64,000 bases of DNA from Baaleninema simplex PCC 7105 (lineage in GTDB: Bacteria; Cyanobacteriota; Cyanobacteriia; Cyanobacteriales; Geitlerinemataceae), in the NCBI RefSeq assembly GCF_000332355.1, contig NZ_KB235958.1, positions 1,388,790 to 1,452,789 on the forward strand, in the 5' to 3' direction. Positions 46,536 through 56,222 of the stretch are shown piece after piece. The notes beneath the pieces were generated by a model, which saw only the letters and a program-made list of their open reading frames with translations, ran no database searches and had not been told where the DNA came from. Position 1 is the stretch's first letter. Each line of letters starts with the position of its first letter. A program made the position numbers and the translations under genes.

Positions 46536-47831
46536 TCACGGTTGCGCCGCGTCTAACGCTCCCGTCCGAACCTCTAACGTGAGGGGTTCGCCGTTGCGCT
46601 TGAGTTCGAGCGTTAACGCACGATCGACTTCCATTTCGGCAACCGCTTGCTGAACCTCGTCGGCGGTTTTTACGGCTTCGCCGTCGATCGCCAGAAGAAC
46701 GTCGCCAGCACGAAGTCCCGCTTCAGCCGCTGGAGAATTCGCCATCACGCGAACGATGAGAATGCCCTCGTCTTCCTCGACCGTCAAGCCGCTGTTGGGG
46801 TTGCGGTTGAGACTGTTTTTGACCTCCGGCGTCAGCGCCACCATTTGAATGCCCAAATAGGGATGTCGAACGCGACCGGTGGCGATCAGTTCTTCAGCGA
46901 TGCGAGAGACCGTATTCGAGGGAATGGCAAAACCGAGACCTTGGGCGTTTTGAATGATGGCCGTGTTCATGCCGATAACGTCGCCGTTCTGGTTGAGTAG
47001 CGGCCCGCCCGAGTTGCCGGGGTTGATGGCGGCGTCCGTTTGGATAAACTCGACGCGCTTGTCTGGAACGCCGATTTCACTGCTCGATCGCCCCGTGGCG
47101 CTAATAATTCCCGTCGTGACCGTATTGTCGAGTCCGAGGGGGTTGCCGATGGCGATCGCCCATTCTCCCGGCTGCAAGCGATCGGAATCGGCCAAACTCA
47201 ACGTCGGCAGGTCGTCGGCCTCGATTTGTACCACAGCTACGTCTGTAACCGAGTCGCTGCCGACAACGCGGCCGTCGAAGGTGCGACCGTCCTTAAGCGT
47301 TACCGTAACTGCATCTGCCCCATCGACTACGTGAGCGTTGGTGACGATGTGACCGTTCGTATTGAGAACGAAACCGGAACCCGACCCCCGCTGAACTCGC
47401 TCTTGAGGGACTTGAGGGACACCGAAAAACTGCTGGAGAAACGGATCGTCAAAGGGTGTCAGACCTTGAGGCGATGTGACCGTACGTTCGGCGTCGATGC
47501 GAACCACCGCCGGCCCGACCCGGTTGACCGCCTCGGTGACGAAGTTCGTTGGTGTAATGGGTACGGTTGCAGTCGTTGCGGGGGGTGGCGATGCATTCGT
47601 CGAGTCGGCTGTTGTCGGTGTAGGGGTCGCGACGTCCGATACCGCCGAGGGCGTCTCTGCCATCGGCGAAGAAGGCGTTAACCGTTCGTTGGCGACCCAA
47701 GCCACGCCCCCGCCGAGCAGAAACACGGCAAGATAACCCAGGGCGCGAAATTTCGGAGAAGAAGACTGTGGCACGTCTGAAGGGGAAGTTTGTGAGCTGT
47801 AACGCTCGGATAAGTTTGCAGGTGTGGGCAA
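46536..47831 (-). CDS. HtrA/Deg-type serine protease with PDZ domain
   Basis: 431 residues from TTG 47831, chosen because GAGGTGA (47839-47845) lies 7 bases upstream and the protein then starts with a short leader and one signal-anchor helix (about 27-46; [18 protein letters not shown]). The trypsin-like domain has all catalytic residues: His in [11 protein letters not shown], Asp in [11 protein letters not shown], Ser in NPGNSGGPL. One PDZ domain (about 335-425; [29 protein letters not shown]) follows. It degrades misfolded proteins in periplasm or lumen, like HhoA/HhoB. A longer frame upstream to 47963 contains a repeated LFRLFRLF stretch and no ribosome site. Confidence 0.92.
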   Translation of the reverse strand: MPTPANLSERYSSQTSPSDVPQSSSPKFRALGYLAVFLLGGGVAWVANERLTPSSPMAETPSAVSDVATPTPTTADSTNASPPPATTATVPITPTNFVTEAVNRVGPAVVRIDAERTVTSPQGLTPFDDPFLQQFFGVPQVPQERVQRGSGSGFVLNTNGHIVTNAHVVDGADAVTVTLKDGRTFDGRVVGSDSVTDVAVVQIEADDLPTLSLADSDRLQPGEWAIAIGNPLGLDNTVTTGIISATGRSSSEIGVPDKRVEFIQTDAAINPGNSGGPLLNQNGDVIGMNTAIIQNAQGLGFAIPSNTVSRIAEELIATGRVRHPYLGIQMVALTPEVKNSLNRNPNSGLTVEEDEGILIVRVMANSPAAEAGLRAGDVLLAIDGEAVKTADEVQQAVAEMEVDRALTLELKRNGEPLTLEVRTGALDAAQP

Positions 47832-48367
47832 GATAAATTCACCTCGTAGATCGATCTTACTAAAAAGACGGAAAAGACGGAAAAGACGACTCGAGTAGGA
47901 CTGACGCAATTCGGTACTAATTCCCTTAAATCCAGAAGTGGGTGGGCATTTCCCAAACGACAAACTGGGTGACTGCGTATGTCCAGTCGAGGAAAACGTC
48001 AGTCCGAGTCAAACTGGGTGTGAGGAGCGCCGGGTTTGAGGAACCGACCCATTGGGCTAACTGGCTCGGACTGACTGATTATCAGAATAAACATCAGATA
48101 TGACAAAACAATGACGAGGCGATCGCAATTCTGTGACGGGTTTCGATCGCCTCGTTCGGAGATTTCACGCACGGGCTGATACTATTTGGTAAAGGGATCG
48201 GTCGGCAGAGCGATCGAGAGCCGAACGAGCGTGTCAAACCTGAAAACCCTCGTTTCCAACTGCGGCCGAAGGTCGTTTTCCCAACGGCCGGCCGTCTCCG
48301 TCACGTCCTCTCGACGCCATTTTCTCGACCCCGGCCTCTCGAGACAGCCAACCTCAAACTTTCCCAC
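47832..48367. other. Divergent intergenic region
   Basis: 536 bases between the HtrA gene and the nucleotidyltransferase gene. A short GACGGAAAA tandem (47868-47888) lies just upstream of the HtrA start. The rest has no RNA gene, repeat or operator that I can recognise; promoters for both directions must lie here. Confidence 0.4.
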
Positions 48368-48856
48368 ATGATAGCTGGTTTGTACGCACTCCCCGATCTC
48401 AAAGCGGCCGTCGAGGCCGATCCCGAACGCTGGCGTCCGCTGGTGTTCACCAACGGCTGTTTCGATCTCCTGCATTGCGGTCACGTGCGCTATCTCCACA
48501 CCGCCAAACAACTCGGCCGCGCCCTCGTCGTCGGTCTCAACAGCGATCGCTCGGTGGCTGCCATCAAACCGCAACCCCCCGAATTCCCCCCGCGCCCGAT
48601 CGTTCCCCAAGAACAACGGGCAGAACTCCTCGCTGCCCTCAAACCTGTAGACGGCGTCGTCATTTTTCCGGAAACCACGGCAACGGCGACGATCGAAGTC
48701 TTAAAACCCGACATTTACGTCAAAGGGGGCGACTATCGACCCGACAGCCTCCCCGAAGCCCCCGCCGTTCGGGCCTGTGGCGGCCGCGTGCAGCTCGTCG
48801 AGATCGAAATTCCCCAATCGAGCAGCGACATTATCCGTCGTATTCTGCGAAAATAA
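48368..48856 (+). CDS. rfaE2: RfaE2/HldE-C-like nucleotidyltransferase
   Basis: 162 residues. Cytidylyltransferase-like fold with [24 protein letters not shown] (the HxGH nucleotide motif), VGLNSDRSV, and [10 protein letters not shown], the signature of the adenylyltransferase domain of HldE/RfaE. In other bacteria this enzyme makes ADP-heptose; the substrate in this host is not certain, so it may act on a related sugar phosphate. Soluble. The GUN4 gene starts 32 bases downstream, and the degenerate histidine kinase follows, so the three could form one transcript. Confidence 0.85.
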   Translation: MIAGLYALPDLKAAVEADPERWRPLVFTNGCFDLLHCGHVRYLHTAKQLGRALVVGLNSDRSVAAIKPQPPEFPPRPIVPQEQRAELLAALKPVDGVVIFPETTATATIEVLKPDIYVKGGDYRPDSLPEAPAVRACGGRVQLVEIEIPQSSSDIIRRILRK

Positions 48857-48888
48857 GAAGTTCCAGTGACAGTCCACCCAACAGGCTC

Positions 48889-49359
48889 ATGACCGATCCC
48901 ACCCTCTCGAGTCCGCTGACTCTCGACTCCGAACGTGGCATCGACTACACCCCCCTTCAGACGCTCCTAGCCGAAGAACGGTTCCGAGATGCCGACGATT
49001 TGACCCGCCAGTTGCTCTGTCAGCTCGGTGGTGAAGACGCTGCCGCGCGGTCGTGGTTGTATTTTACGGAAGTCGATAACATTCCCGCCACTGACTTACA
49101 AACCATCGATCGCCTGTGGGTCGCCTACTCGAACGGAAAATTCGGGTTTTCCGTCCAGCGCAAGTTATGGCTGGGCGTTCGCAAAAACTGGGACAAACTC
49201 TGGCCGAAACTCGGCTGGAAAACGGGCAATAGCTGGACTCGTTTTCCCCAAGAATTTACCTGGGACGCGAGCGCGCCGAAAGGCCACCTCCCCCTGTCCA
49301 ACCAACTTCGCGGCGTGCGTGTCTTAGCGGCGCTGTTCGACCATCCAGGGCTGCAATAA
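48889..49359 (+). CDS. GUN4 domain protein
   Basis: 156 residues. The GUN4 domain (about 20-150; [89 protein letters not shown]) binds porphyrins. The N-terminal helical bundle found in the 230-residue Synechocystis Gun4 is missing, so this is a short form. Gun4 stimulates Mg-chelatase in chlorophyll synthesis; several single-domain paralogues occur in cyanobacteria with uncertain roles. ATG 48889 lies 32 bases after the upstream gene, and the pseudo-kinase gene starts 39 bases later. Confidence 0.9.
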   Translation: MTDPTLSSPLTLDSERGIDYTPLQTLLAEERFRDADDLTRQLLCQLGGEDAAARSWLYFTEVDNIPATDLQTIDRLWVAYSNGKFGFSVQRKLWLGVRKNWDKLWPKLGWKTGNSWTRFPQEFTWDASAPKGHLPLSNQLRGVRVLAALFDHPGLQ

Positions 49360-49398
49360 CCCCCGATTTTGAGATAATTGTTTGCCGCGCCAACTGTC

Positions 49399-50811
49399 AT
49401 GACCGAGATCGATCGAGAACAACAACGCCTTCAAGCCCTGGTTGACTCCGGCTTGCTCGAGATGGAATCGATTCCCCCGTTCGAGGAAGCCGTGCAAACG
49501 GTGGCTCGAGCGCTCGACGTGCCGATCGCCGTCGTGGGCTTGCTCGATCGCGATTGGCAGTGGATTACCGCCCGGTCTCTCGACGCGAGAGAAGACCTCA
49601 CTGCCCTGGCGACGCTAAAGCGCACGAAACGGAGCGAGTCCTTCTGTAACCACATCGTCGAAACGCAACAACTGCTGTCGATTCGCGACACGGCCTCTCA
49701 CTCGGAATTCGCCCATCGATTCCTGGTGGGACAGTACGGCGTGCGAGCGTATCTCGGCGTCCCCCTCGTTTCGGCGGCGGGACATTGTTTCGGTACGTTG
49801 GCGGTGATGGATTTAGCGCCGCGCCGGTTTGCCAAACGCGAAGTTCAGTTTGTCGAACTGGCCGCGCGACTGGCCATGCGAGAGGTAGAACGGATGTACG
49901 CATCGATCGAAACCCTAGCCGAAACGCGATCGCCGATGCCGATGCCCGCGACCCCGCTCGCCACCTCTAGCCCCCTCGAAGATATCCTCTCGACCAATCA
50001 GATCAAAACCGAACTGCTCGATCGCCTGCTTCAAGAATTGCGAACTCCCCTCACCTCGGTCATGGGAATGACGAGCGTTCTCAACCGCGAAATTTACGGA
50101 CCCCTGCGGCGCAAACAAAAGGAATATTTAAAAATCATCCACGATAGCGGCCAGTATTTGCTCTCTCTCGTCGAAGAGATTTTAATGTTGCGATCGCTCA
50201 AAGAATCGAGTGCAGCGCGATCGCTGACCTCAATCGATATGGAAATGCTCTGCCAGCAAGTCCTGAAAACCCTCGAACCCGTCGCCCGACGCCGAGAACA
50301 GCAAATCAACGAGTCCGTCGAAGCCGTCGATCGCATTTGGACGCTCGATAAAGATTTAGTCCAACAAATTCTCTATCACGCCGTCTCCCGCGTCGTTCAC
50401 GCTGCCGAAACCGGATGCACGGTGCGCGTGCGCGTTGCCCGGACGCCCGAAGACGCCATGGAACTGTCCGTGTGGGCATCCCATCCCTGGTTGGGGGAAA
50501 GTCTTCCTGCCAGCGAGTTAGAACTCTGTGGTATTCCCGTTCCCGAGAACGTCGCCGAACCGAACGACGGGGTTCTCGACGACTCGACCCCCCTACCCGA
50601 TCGCATTCTCGCCTGGGAAGAGAACGACCGCGATCGACAGGCGATCGAGGTTCTGCCAGAATTAGAAAAAATACCCCTCGAACGCTCTCGAGAGAAACTG
50701 GGCTTGTTGTTTGCCGCCCAACTGGTGCGCTTGCACGGTGGCACGATGACGGTTCGGGGATCGCCGAAAACCGGATATCGCTATGTCGTGACGTTACCCA
50801 ATCGCGCGTAA
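49399..50811 (+). CDS. GAF-domain histidine kinase homologue with degenerate catalytic motifs
   Basis: 470 residues from ATG 49399. A GAF domain (about 20-165; FEEAVQTVARALDVPIAVVGLLDRD, ESFCNHIVETQQLLSIRDTA, VRAYLGVPLVSAAGHCFGTLAVMD) is followed by a HisKA-like helix pair in which the phospho-acceptor His is replaced by Gln212 (LLQELRTPLTSVMGM). In the ATPase-like region the N-box reads QILYHAVSRVVHAA without its Asn, and the G1 box (DxGxG) is absent, while a G2-like LGLLFAAQLVRLHGGTM and the C-terminal YRYVVTLP strand remain. The protein probably cannot phosphorylate itself and may be a scaffold or signal-binding regulator. It follows the GUN4 gene closely. Confidence 0.88.
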   Translation: MTEIDREQQRLQALVDSGLLEMESIPPFEEAVQTVARALDVPIAVVGLLDRDWQWITARSLDAREDLTALATLKRTKRSESFCNHIVETQQLLSIRDTASHSEFAHRFLVGQYGVRAYLGVPLVSAAGHCFGTLAVMDLAPRRFAKREVQFVELAARLAMREVERMYASIETLAETRSPMPMPATPLATSSPLEDILSTNQIKTELLDRLLQELRTPLTSVMGMTSVLNREIYGPLRRKQKEYLKIIHDSGQYLLSLVEEILMLRSLKESSAARSLTSIDMEMLCQQVLKTLEPVARRREQQINESVEAVDRIWTLDKDLVQQILYHAVSRVVHAAETGCTVRVRVARTPEDAMELSVWASHPWLGESLPASELELCGIPVPENVAEPNDGVLDDSTPLPDRILAWEENDRDRQAIEVLPELEKIPLERSREKLGLLFAAQLVRLHGGTMTVRGSPKTGYRYVVTLPNRA

Positions 50812-51306
50812 CGGAACGGCCGATCGGTGTCGAACCGCGCCCACCCCGGCCAGTCCTGCCGAGTCTCGGGCGTCGCTCTACCAAGATTCGTCGCAGCGCT
50901 CCAACCATAGCCAATAGGCTTGGTTGGTGGTGAAGCGGCGGTGAGTTTCGGTGCATCCCCCGAACAATGCGATAGCGAGAGAAGGGGATAGCGCCGAAAC
51001 GAACAAACTGGTAAAATTGCCTTACCGGAAACGGTCTTTAAGATCCTAAGGGTATGGTTCGCAACACCCGAAAAACCCGTGGTGGAGGTAAACCACAAAA
51101 TCGCCAGTTGGTGTGGCCAAGAGAATTTGATTCTCGCTTATGTCTGCGGTAGGGCGCATCGTGGACGTTAAACAAACAGCCTGTGAAGGCGTTCTGACCG
51201 GGGGTATTCGGGCTGGCTCGTTTATCTAGGCATGAGCCAGTGAAACAGGAATCTCCGACCATACCCGCTAGGGTTGGGGGGAGAGCGTCAACTCCACTCG
51301 AACAGT
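50812..51306 (+). mobile_element. Deletion derivative of an IS200/IS605-type element
   Basis: This 495-base gap contains both ends of a TnpB element without the gene. Bases 50877-50945 closely match 52059-52125, the left end before the tnpB copy at 52185. Bases 51240-51292 (GGAATCTCC, CATACCCG, GGGTTG, GGGAGAG, TCAAC words) match the right end at 53450-53511. Only a few codons of TnpB C-terminus (VKQES) can be read. It could be mobilised in trans or be debris. Confidence 0.6.
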
Positions 51307-52053
51307 ATGCACAACGACGATCTCGGAACACTTTCGACCAACCCCTCAGACAGTCCTTTGGACGCCCTCGAAACGGCGGACGCGGCAGAGAACGCCCCGC
51401 CCGATCCCGATGCGATGCTGCGACTGTTAGACGAGTCCGATCCTCAAAAGCGGATCGTTGCAGCGCGGGCGTTTTGCGAACTGCGCGACGAGCGGGCGAT
51501 TCCCAAGTTGACGGAAATGTTACAGGATGCCTGCCCGTTAGCGCGGGTCAGCGCCGCCTACGCCTTGGGACGCAACACCCGCGCCGATGTCGTCGAACCC
51601 CTCGTGGCCAGCTTGGGAGATTGGAACGGTTACGTCCGTAAAGGGGTGGTTTGGGCGTTGGGTAACTGTCGCGACAAACGGGCAGTCGAACCGTTGATCG
51701 ATGCCCTGAAAACGGATATTTCCGCCGTGCGCTTGTGGGCGGCTAGTTCTTTGGGTCAACTCTCGAAGGTGGGGTACGAGTCGATTTTGGCGGCGATTCC
51801 CCCGCTGATCGAAGGGTTGCGACGCGATCCGGTGGCAGCGGTGCGGAGTAATTGTGCCTGGGCGCTGGGACAGCTATGCCGGGAACTGCCCTCGAACGTG
51901 GTGTACGCCGGGGCGATCGATTCGCTGTTGGAAGCCCTCGAAGACGATGAGGATATGGGCGTTCGGGAAGACGCGCGATCGTCGCTGTTACGCGTCGGCG
52001 ATCCGCGAGGGTTGCAGGCGATCGAGGATTTGGAACGGGAAGGGTGGATTTAG
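51307..52053 (+). CDS. HEAT-repeat (PBS lyase-like) protein
   Basis: 248 residues from ATG 51307. A 35-residue acidic leader is followed by about six HEAT repeats: DPQKRIVAARAFCELRDERAIPKLTEML, PLARVSAAYALGRNTRADVVEPLVASL, GYVRKGVVWALGNCRDKRAVEPLIDAL, VRLWAASSLGQL and others. It is related to CpcE/NblB-type proteins but has no chromophore-lyase hallmark that I can assign. It is enclosed between two copies of the same IS left end (50877 and 52059), so it may have been carried or isolated by element activity. Function unknown. Confidence 0.75.
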   Translation: MHNDDLGTLSTNPSDSPLDALETADAAENAPPDPDAMLRLLDESDPQKRIVAARAFCELRDERAIPKLTEMLQDACPLARVSAAYALGRNTRADVVEPLVASLGDWNGYVRKGVVWALGNCRDKRAVEPLIDALKTDISAVRLWAASSLGQLSKVGYESILAAIPPLIEGLRRDPVAAVRSNCAWALGQLCRELPSNVVYAGAIDSLLEALEDDEDMGVREDARSSLLRVGDPRGLQAIEDLEREGWI

Positions 52054-52058
52054 GCGAT

Positions 52059-53512
52059 CGCTACCAAGATCCGTCGCAGTGCTCCGCCCATAGCCGAGGG
52101 CTTGGGGGGTGGTGAAGCGACGGGAGGGAGTAGTTCGCTTAAGCCTAGGAAACAAATATTTATTTCATAGGCTATAATAATTTCATGCTAAACATGACGT
52201 GGGAATTCAAGCTAGAGCCAACGGCGGAGCAGGTTTCAGACATCGAACACATTTTGGATGTGTGCCGCAATGTCTGGAATTTTGCTCTGCGGGAACGTAA
52301 GGATTGGCTAAATTCCCGCAAGTCGCCCGTAAATGCGTGTTCCATCGTGCAGGAATACATCTTGCCAGCGGATGCACTATTTCCCAGCTATGCGCGGCAG
52401 TGCAAGTCCCTAACTGCGGCCAAAGCTGAATACCCCCGATTGAAGACTGTCAACGCTCAGGTTCTTCAACAAGTCATCCGAAAATTGGAAGCCTCCTGGG
52501 AGTCGTGGCGGTTAAAGCGTTCGGGTCTTCCACGGTTCAAAAAAACCAACCGGATGCGAAGCTTTGTCTTCCCCCAGATGCTCAACGCTTCGGCTCCGCT
52601 CAGCGTTGAGTCCGAGCGGAGTCGAGGACTCAAAAACTGTGTGTCTGACAAAGGGATTAAGTTGCCTCAGTTGGGATGGGTTCGGGTTCGGTGGTCGCGG
52701 AAAATTCCTGATTTATTCCAGGTTAAGCAAGCTCGAATTGTTCGCAAGGCATCCGGGTACTTTGTCGTGCTTAGCCTTCAGGCTGACGTCGATATTCCTG
52801 CTGTAGCCCCTCACGGACATCCGGTAGGGATTGACGTTGGACTGGAGTACTTTCTTTCAACGTCTGATGGGGAACAGGTCAAGCGACCTCGCTTTTTCAA
52901 CAATCTGCACCGCAAGCTGAAATCGCTGCAACGTCGATTGAAGAAAAGCAGAAGGGGTCAGCTAACTGGCTGAAACTCCAGAAGAAAATTGCCAGAGTCC
53001 ATCAACGTATTGCCGATACGCGAAAAGACTGGCATTTCAAGCTGGCTCATCACCTCTGTGATGGTGCAGGGATGATTTTTGTCGAAGATCTCGACTTCCG
53101 CATTATGGCCAAAGGGATGTTGGGCAAACACACTCTAGATGCTGGGCTGGGACAATTTGTGAATCAGATCCTTCCCTGGGTGTGCTGGAAGCGTGATGTC
53201 TTTTACGGCAAGGTGGATGCTCGTGGCACTTCTCAGGAATGTCCAGACTGTGGAGTGGAGGTTCGCAAAGATCTCTCAACTCGAATCCATCACTGTCACA
53301 ACTGCGGGTCAACAAAGCCCCGTGATGTAGCAAGCGGACAAGTTATCTGTAGCCGTGGGCAACGGCAAATCGAAACTGCCTGTGGAGGGGAGGCGGCGGG
53401 GACTGAGGTTACTCAGTCTAGCTGGCACCTGTTGAAGCAGGAAATCTTTGGGGCGACCCAAGGAATCTCCCTGCATACCCGGAACGGGTTGCTGGGAGAG
53501 GATGTCAATCTC
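52059..53512 (+). mobile_element. IS200/IS605-type element with frameshifted tnpB
   Basis: The left end (52059-52125, imperfect palindrome with GGTGGTGAAGCG) recurs at 50877. The right end (about 53450-53511, GGAATCTCCCTGCATACCC and GGGTTGCTGGGAGAGGATGTCAA) recurs at 51240 and 13030. There is no tnpA. It abuts the 3' end of the DUF3754 gene. Same family as the relic at 10917-13073. Confidence 0.75.
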
Positions 53513-53551
53513 GGCAAAACTGAAACGCATTGTCCCAAATCTCATCGATGA
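52185..53551 (+). pseudogene. tnpB: tnpB with one frameshift and an in-frame palindromic insert
   Basis: Starts MLNMTWEFKLEPTAEQV, with NVWNFALRERKDW, then the palindromic insertion (52581-52636), RuvC-I GIDVGLEYF, and breaks at a frame change near 52950 (stop at 52973). It continues in another frame from SANWLKLQKKIARVHQRIADTRKDW through VEDLDFRIM (RuvC-II Glu), CPDC and CHNC zinc knuckles, and KPRDVASG (RuvC-III Asp). A single base change at the junction would restore one frame, so the decay is recent. The second frame has no stop until 53551, beyond the element's right end. Confidence 0.88.
52581..52636 (+). repeat. In-frame palindromic element, copy 2
   Basis: Identical to the element at 11265 and inserted at the same codon of a homologous tnpB, so it was present before the two element copies separated. 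It adds LNASAPLSVESERSRGLK between FPQM and KNC. Direct CTCAA at both edges. Confidence 0.85.
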
Positions 53552-54812
53552 CGGCTTTCGCGGTTTCGAGGGGAAGCGGTTGACATCGACCGCGTTCGTC
53601 GTACTGCATCAGCGGTGAGTTATCCGGACCGCCTCGAATAGCTTCTAAATTCTTCAGCGGTCCGTTGATGTCGAAGTCGATCGCCGTCTTGAAGTTTTCC
53701 TCCATCCAGGTTTCGATGCGATCGTCGAGTTGCGAAGGCGTCAGCGGTTCGGAACTCTGAAGTAAGTGGTAGTACACTAATAAAATCTCTTTACATTCTT
53801 CTTCTTCGGCTGCATTAATTAATAGGGTAAAAACACTGGAATTACTGGCAATGTTTCGAAAAAATAACGTTTCGGTCACGTGTTTTTGAAACTTAATTTT
53901 TTTGCCTTGATAGGTACTGTATTGTTTGAAGGCAAAGCCTCCCAGTGCTATCAAAAGTGACAGGACAGCCAGTAAAACGGGGGTAAGATTTTCCACGTCG
54001 TCTTCGTCGGCTCGCAGGGCGCCGATTTCGTGCGAGCCGACAGTGAGAAACAGAACGACGCCAATCACGAGCAACAGTTGCGGTAAAACCTTGAGCATCA
54101 CCGGAACGGCCGCCCCGATCGCCGGAACGACAAATAACAACCGATCTTTTAACGTCATGCTGGTTTTAACGTTAGGAAAGAGAAATTCGAGATCGGGTTT
54201 GGGAACGTTTTTATACAAATAAACATAGGTTTTTCCCGGCTCGAATTCGAGACTGTCTGGATCGATTTTTTTGCGTCGAAAATATTCTTTTCCTTTATAT
54301 TTAATAAAAACAGCCACTCGCTCTAAAATATCGAGTTTCAATTTCCGCGTAAAAAACATCCATTTTTTAACGTCGATCGTTTGAAATACGTCGCCGCGAT
54401 AGTAGCACAGGAAGCGATCGAAATCTTGAAAATCGACGTTGGTTTTCAAATCGATGAGCGATCGATCTTCAAAAGCTTCTTCAAGCAACTCTCGAGACAG
54501 TTCGATATAGTTTGCTCGTTCGAGAATGTGACGAAACGATGACACGACCCGTTCTTCCATCTGGGCGAGATCCGAGGCGGTCAGATCGCGAATCGCAACG
54601 GTCGTGCGATCGGGATCGAACGGAGCATAGTTGTCTAAGATGGTGCGAGTGTAACGGTGAAACTGAAAATGGTAGTACGCCGCTAATAGATTGCAAAATT
54701 CTCGGAACTTCTCCGCTTGGGACTCGTCAAAAGAACTGTCGGACACGCACAGTTCGACGAGATCGCTCAAGCGATACGGAATATAGGCTTCTCGATCTTC
54801 GTAAACAGCCAT
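53505..54812 (-). CDS. DUF3754 (TMEM143-like) membrane protein
   Basis: 435 residues from ATG 54812; a TTG at 54914 would add 34 residues. N-terminal region YIPYRLSDLVELCV, FREFCNLLAAYYHFQFHR; central VDVKKWMFFTRKLKLDILERVAVFIKYK; then two hydrophobic helices (about 245-277 and 300-320) before a cytoplasmic C-terminal domain. This matches DUF3754 proteins, related to mitochondrial TMEM143, whose function is unknown. The 3' end touches the right end of the neighbouring IS element, but the C-terminus looks complete. Confidence 0.75.
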   Translation of the reverse strand: MAVYEDREAYIPYRLSDLVELCVSDSSFDESQAEKFREFCNLLAAYYHFQFHRYTRTILDNYAPFDPDRTTVAIRDLTASDLAQMEERVVSSFRHILERANYIELSRELLEEAFEDRSLIDLKTNVDFQDFDRFLCYYRGDVFQTIDVKKWMFFTRKLKLDILERVAVFIKYKGKEYFRRKKIDPDSLEFEPGKTYVYLYKNVPKPDLEFLFPNVKTSMTLKDRLLFVVPAIGAAVPVMLKVLPQLLLVIGVVLFLTVGSHEIGALRADEDDVENLTPVLLAVLSLLIALGGFAFKQYSTYQGKKIKFQKHVTETLFFRNIASNSSVFTLLINAAEEEECKEILLVYYHLLQSSEPLTPSQLDDRIETWMEENFKTAIDFDINGPLKNLEAIRGGPDNSPLMQYDERGRCQPLPLETAKAVIDEIWDNAFQFCRD

Positions 54813-55155
54813 CTCGTTCGAGTCAACGACACGGATCTTACGATACCGCTGTTGTGGCGCGATCGAAACACCCTTCTCGGTTGCATCGCCCCATTTCTTA
54901 AAAATCTGTAACAAATTGACTTAAAGTTTAATATTTAATTTTTAACATTTTTGGTGAGCCAGATAGCGGTCTCGCCTTTGAGACTCCTGTTTTAATAAGA
55001 ATAAAGTCCCTCCGGACGACAAGCCGGAACGGGTCATCCTCATTGTCGAAGTCGAAGCATAAATTTAGGTGTGAGTCAAATGTCCTTCGACACGAGGCGA
55101 CCTCTGCTGTCGATTTCACCTCGAACTGGTAACGAACTGTTGCTGTTAGTTGTTA

Positions 55156-55809
55156 ATGCCACGTCATTCTCGATTTGCGGTTTACCTGAGCGGGCTACTC
55201 GGGTGTCTGTCGGCGGGAGTTTTCCTGGCATCTCTCTCGAGTTTAGTGGCTCGAGCGTGCTATTCTCCCGAAACCGCCTTGGGACAAGTCTGTCGCGGTC
55301 AAGTTCCCGATTCGATTCCCGAACCCGTCTTAGCTAATTTGGGAGCCTTAGCGTACCAGGCTATCGCTCACGTGATGGAACGCAACCACGAACGCCCCCA
55401 ACCCCTCAACGAGACTCAAAAACAGTATCTGCGTCCTTACTTTGGCGATTTGGTCGATCGGGTTCGCATCGTCTATGACGCCAAGCTGATGGATAACTGG
55501 GTGGGGGCGAACCTGCGACTCGATCTCGGCTACTCGAACGCCCAGGTGTACGGATATCGTATTTACGTCAACGAGTCCTACCGTCCCGACGACCTCGAAC
55601 AAGTTATCCTGTTAGCCCACGAACTGATTCACGTCCGCCAGTCGGAACAGTTAGGCGGCTTGGGAGAATTTGGCTATCAATATTTTCTCGCCTACAAACG
55701 CGCCGATCGCGTCTACGAAAACAATCTGTTCGAGAAAGAAGCTTTCGCCTTCGAGAAACGGTTCGAGCAGTGGCTTCAACACAACCAACAGCATCGGAAG
55801 ATGAGGTGA
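55156..55809 (+). CDS. Putative secreted/membrane protein with HExxH motif
   Basis: 217 residues from ATG 55156 (MPRHSRFAVYLSGLLGCLSAGVFLASLSSL), whose first 33 residues form a signal peptide or anchor. The mature part has VRIVYDAKLMDNW, YRIYVNESYRPDDLEQVILLAHELIHVRQSEQLGGLGEFGYQYFLAYKR. HELIH is a zinc metalloprotease-like motif, with a possible third ligand in the following Glu/Tyr-rich helix; this arrangement resembles DUF4157-type domains. Exported location inferred. Substrate unknown. Confidence 0.7.
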   Translation: MPRHSRFAVYLSGLLGCLSAGVFLASLSSLVARACYSPETALGQVCRGQVPDSIPEPVLANLGALAYQAIAHVMERNHERPQPLNETQKQYLRPYFGDLVDRVRIVYDAKLMDNWVGANLRLDLGYSNAQVYGYRIYVNESYRPDDLEQVILLAHELIHVRQSEQLGGLGEFGYQYFLAYKRADRVYENNLFEKEAFAFEKRFEQWLQHNQQHRKMR

Positions 55810-55970
55810 TGATGCGATGATGCGATGGGGAGGTGAGGGGTCTTTTCCTTGTCTCCGGGTTTCGTTTTTTCCGTCTTTTTCGTGAAGAGTTGTTACAAGA
55901 CCCGACGATCGCCGTAAAACCGGGTGCGATTTCACCGAGAGATAGATGAAGGGTTGGCATCTCACTGGAT

Positions 55971-56222
55971 GTCAACAACCCGCCGTCAAGCCTGTTGGCT
56001 ATGACGGGGGCTTGAAAAAGCCCACAAGTTGACCAGCCTAAGTCTTCCGAAGACTACGTTACGTCCGAGAGTTTAAGTTCCTACCGACGAGTACGTTGCC
56101 AGCTTGTCGCTCTAGAACTGAAAAGTTAAACAGCTTAAAACGGGTTAAGGCAGTGCTTTTCAGAGAGTACCGAGACGTAACCTTGGCGAGGCAAACGTTA
56201 CCCCTTTTGGGAGTTGTGTATT
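55971..56222 (+). ncRNA. HEARO/omega RNA upstream of iscB
   Basis: About 250 non-coding bases with many short hairpins lie directly before iscB, the position of the HNH endonuclease-associated RNA (omega RNA) that guides IscB. Visible stems include CGTCAAGCC/GGGGCTTG, TCTTCCGAAGA and GTAACC-TTGGCGAGGCAAAC-GTTACC. The 3' end runs into the start codon region. The 5' limit, where the guide segment would begin, is inferred. Confidence 0.7.

Noticed and set aside
48182..48616. Minus-strand open frame
   Set aside because: Antisense to the nucleotidyltransferase gene, which has clear motifs.
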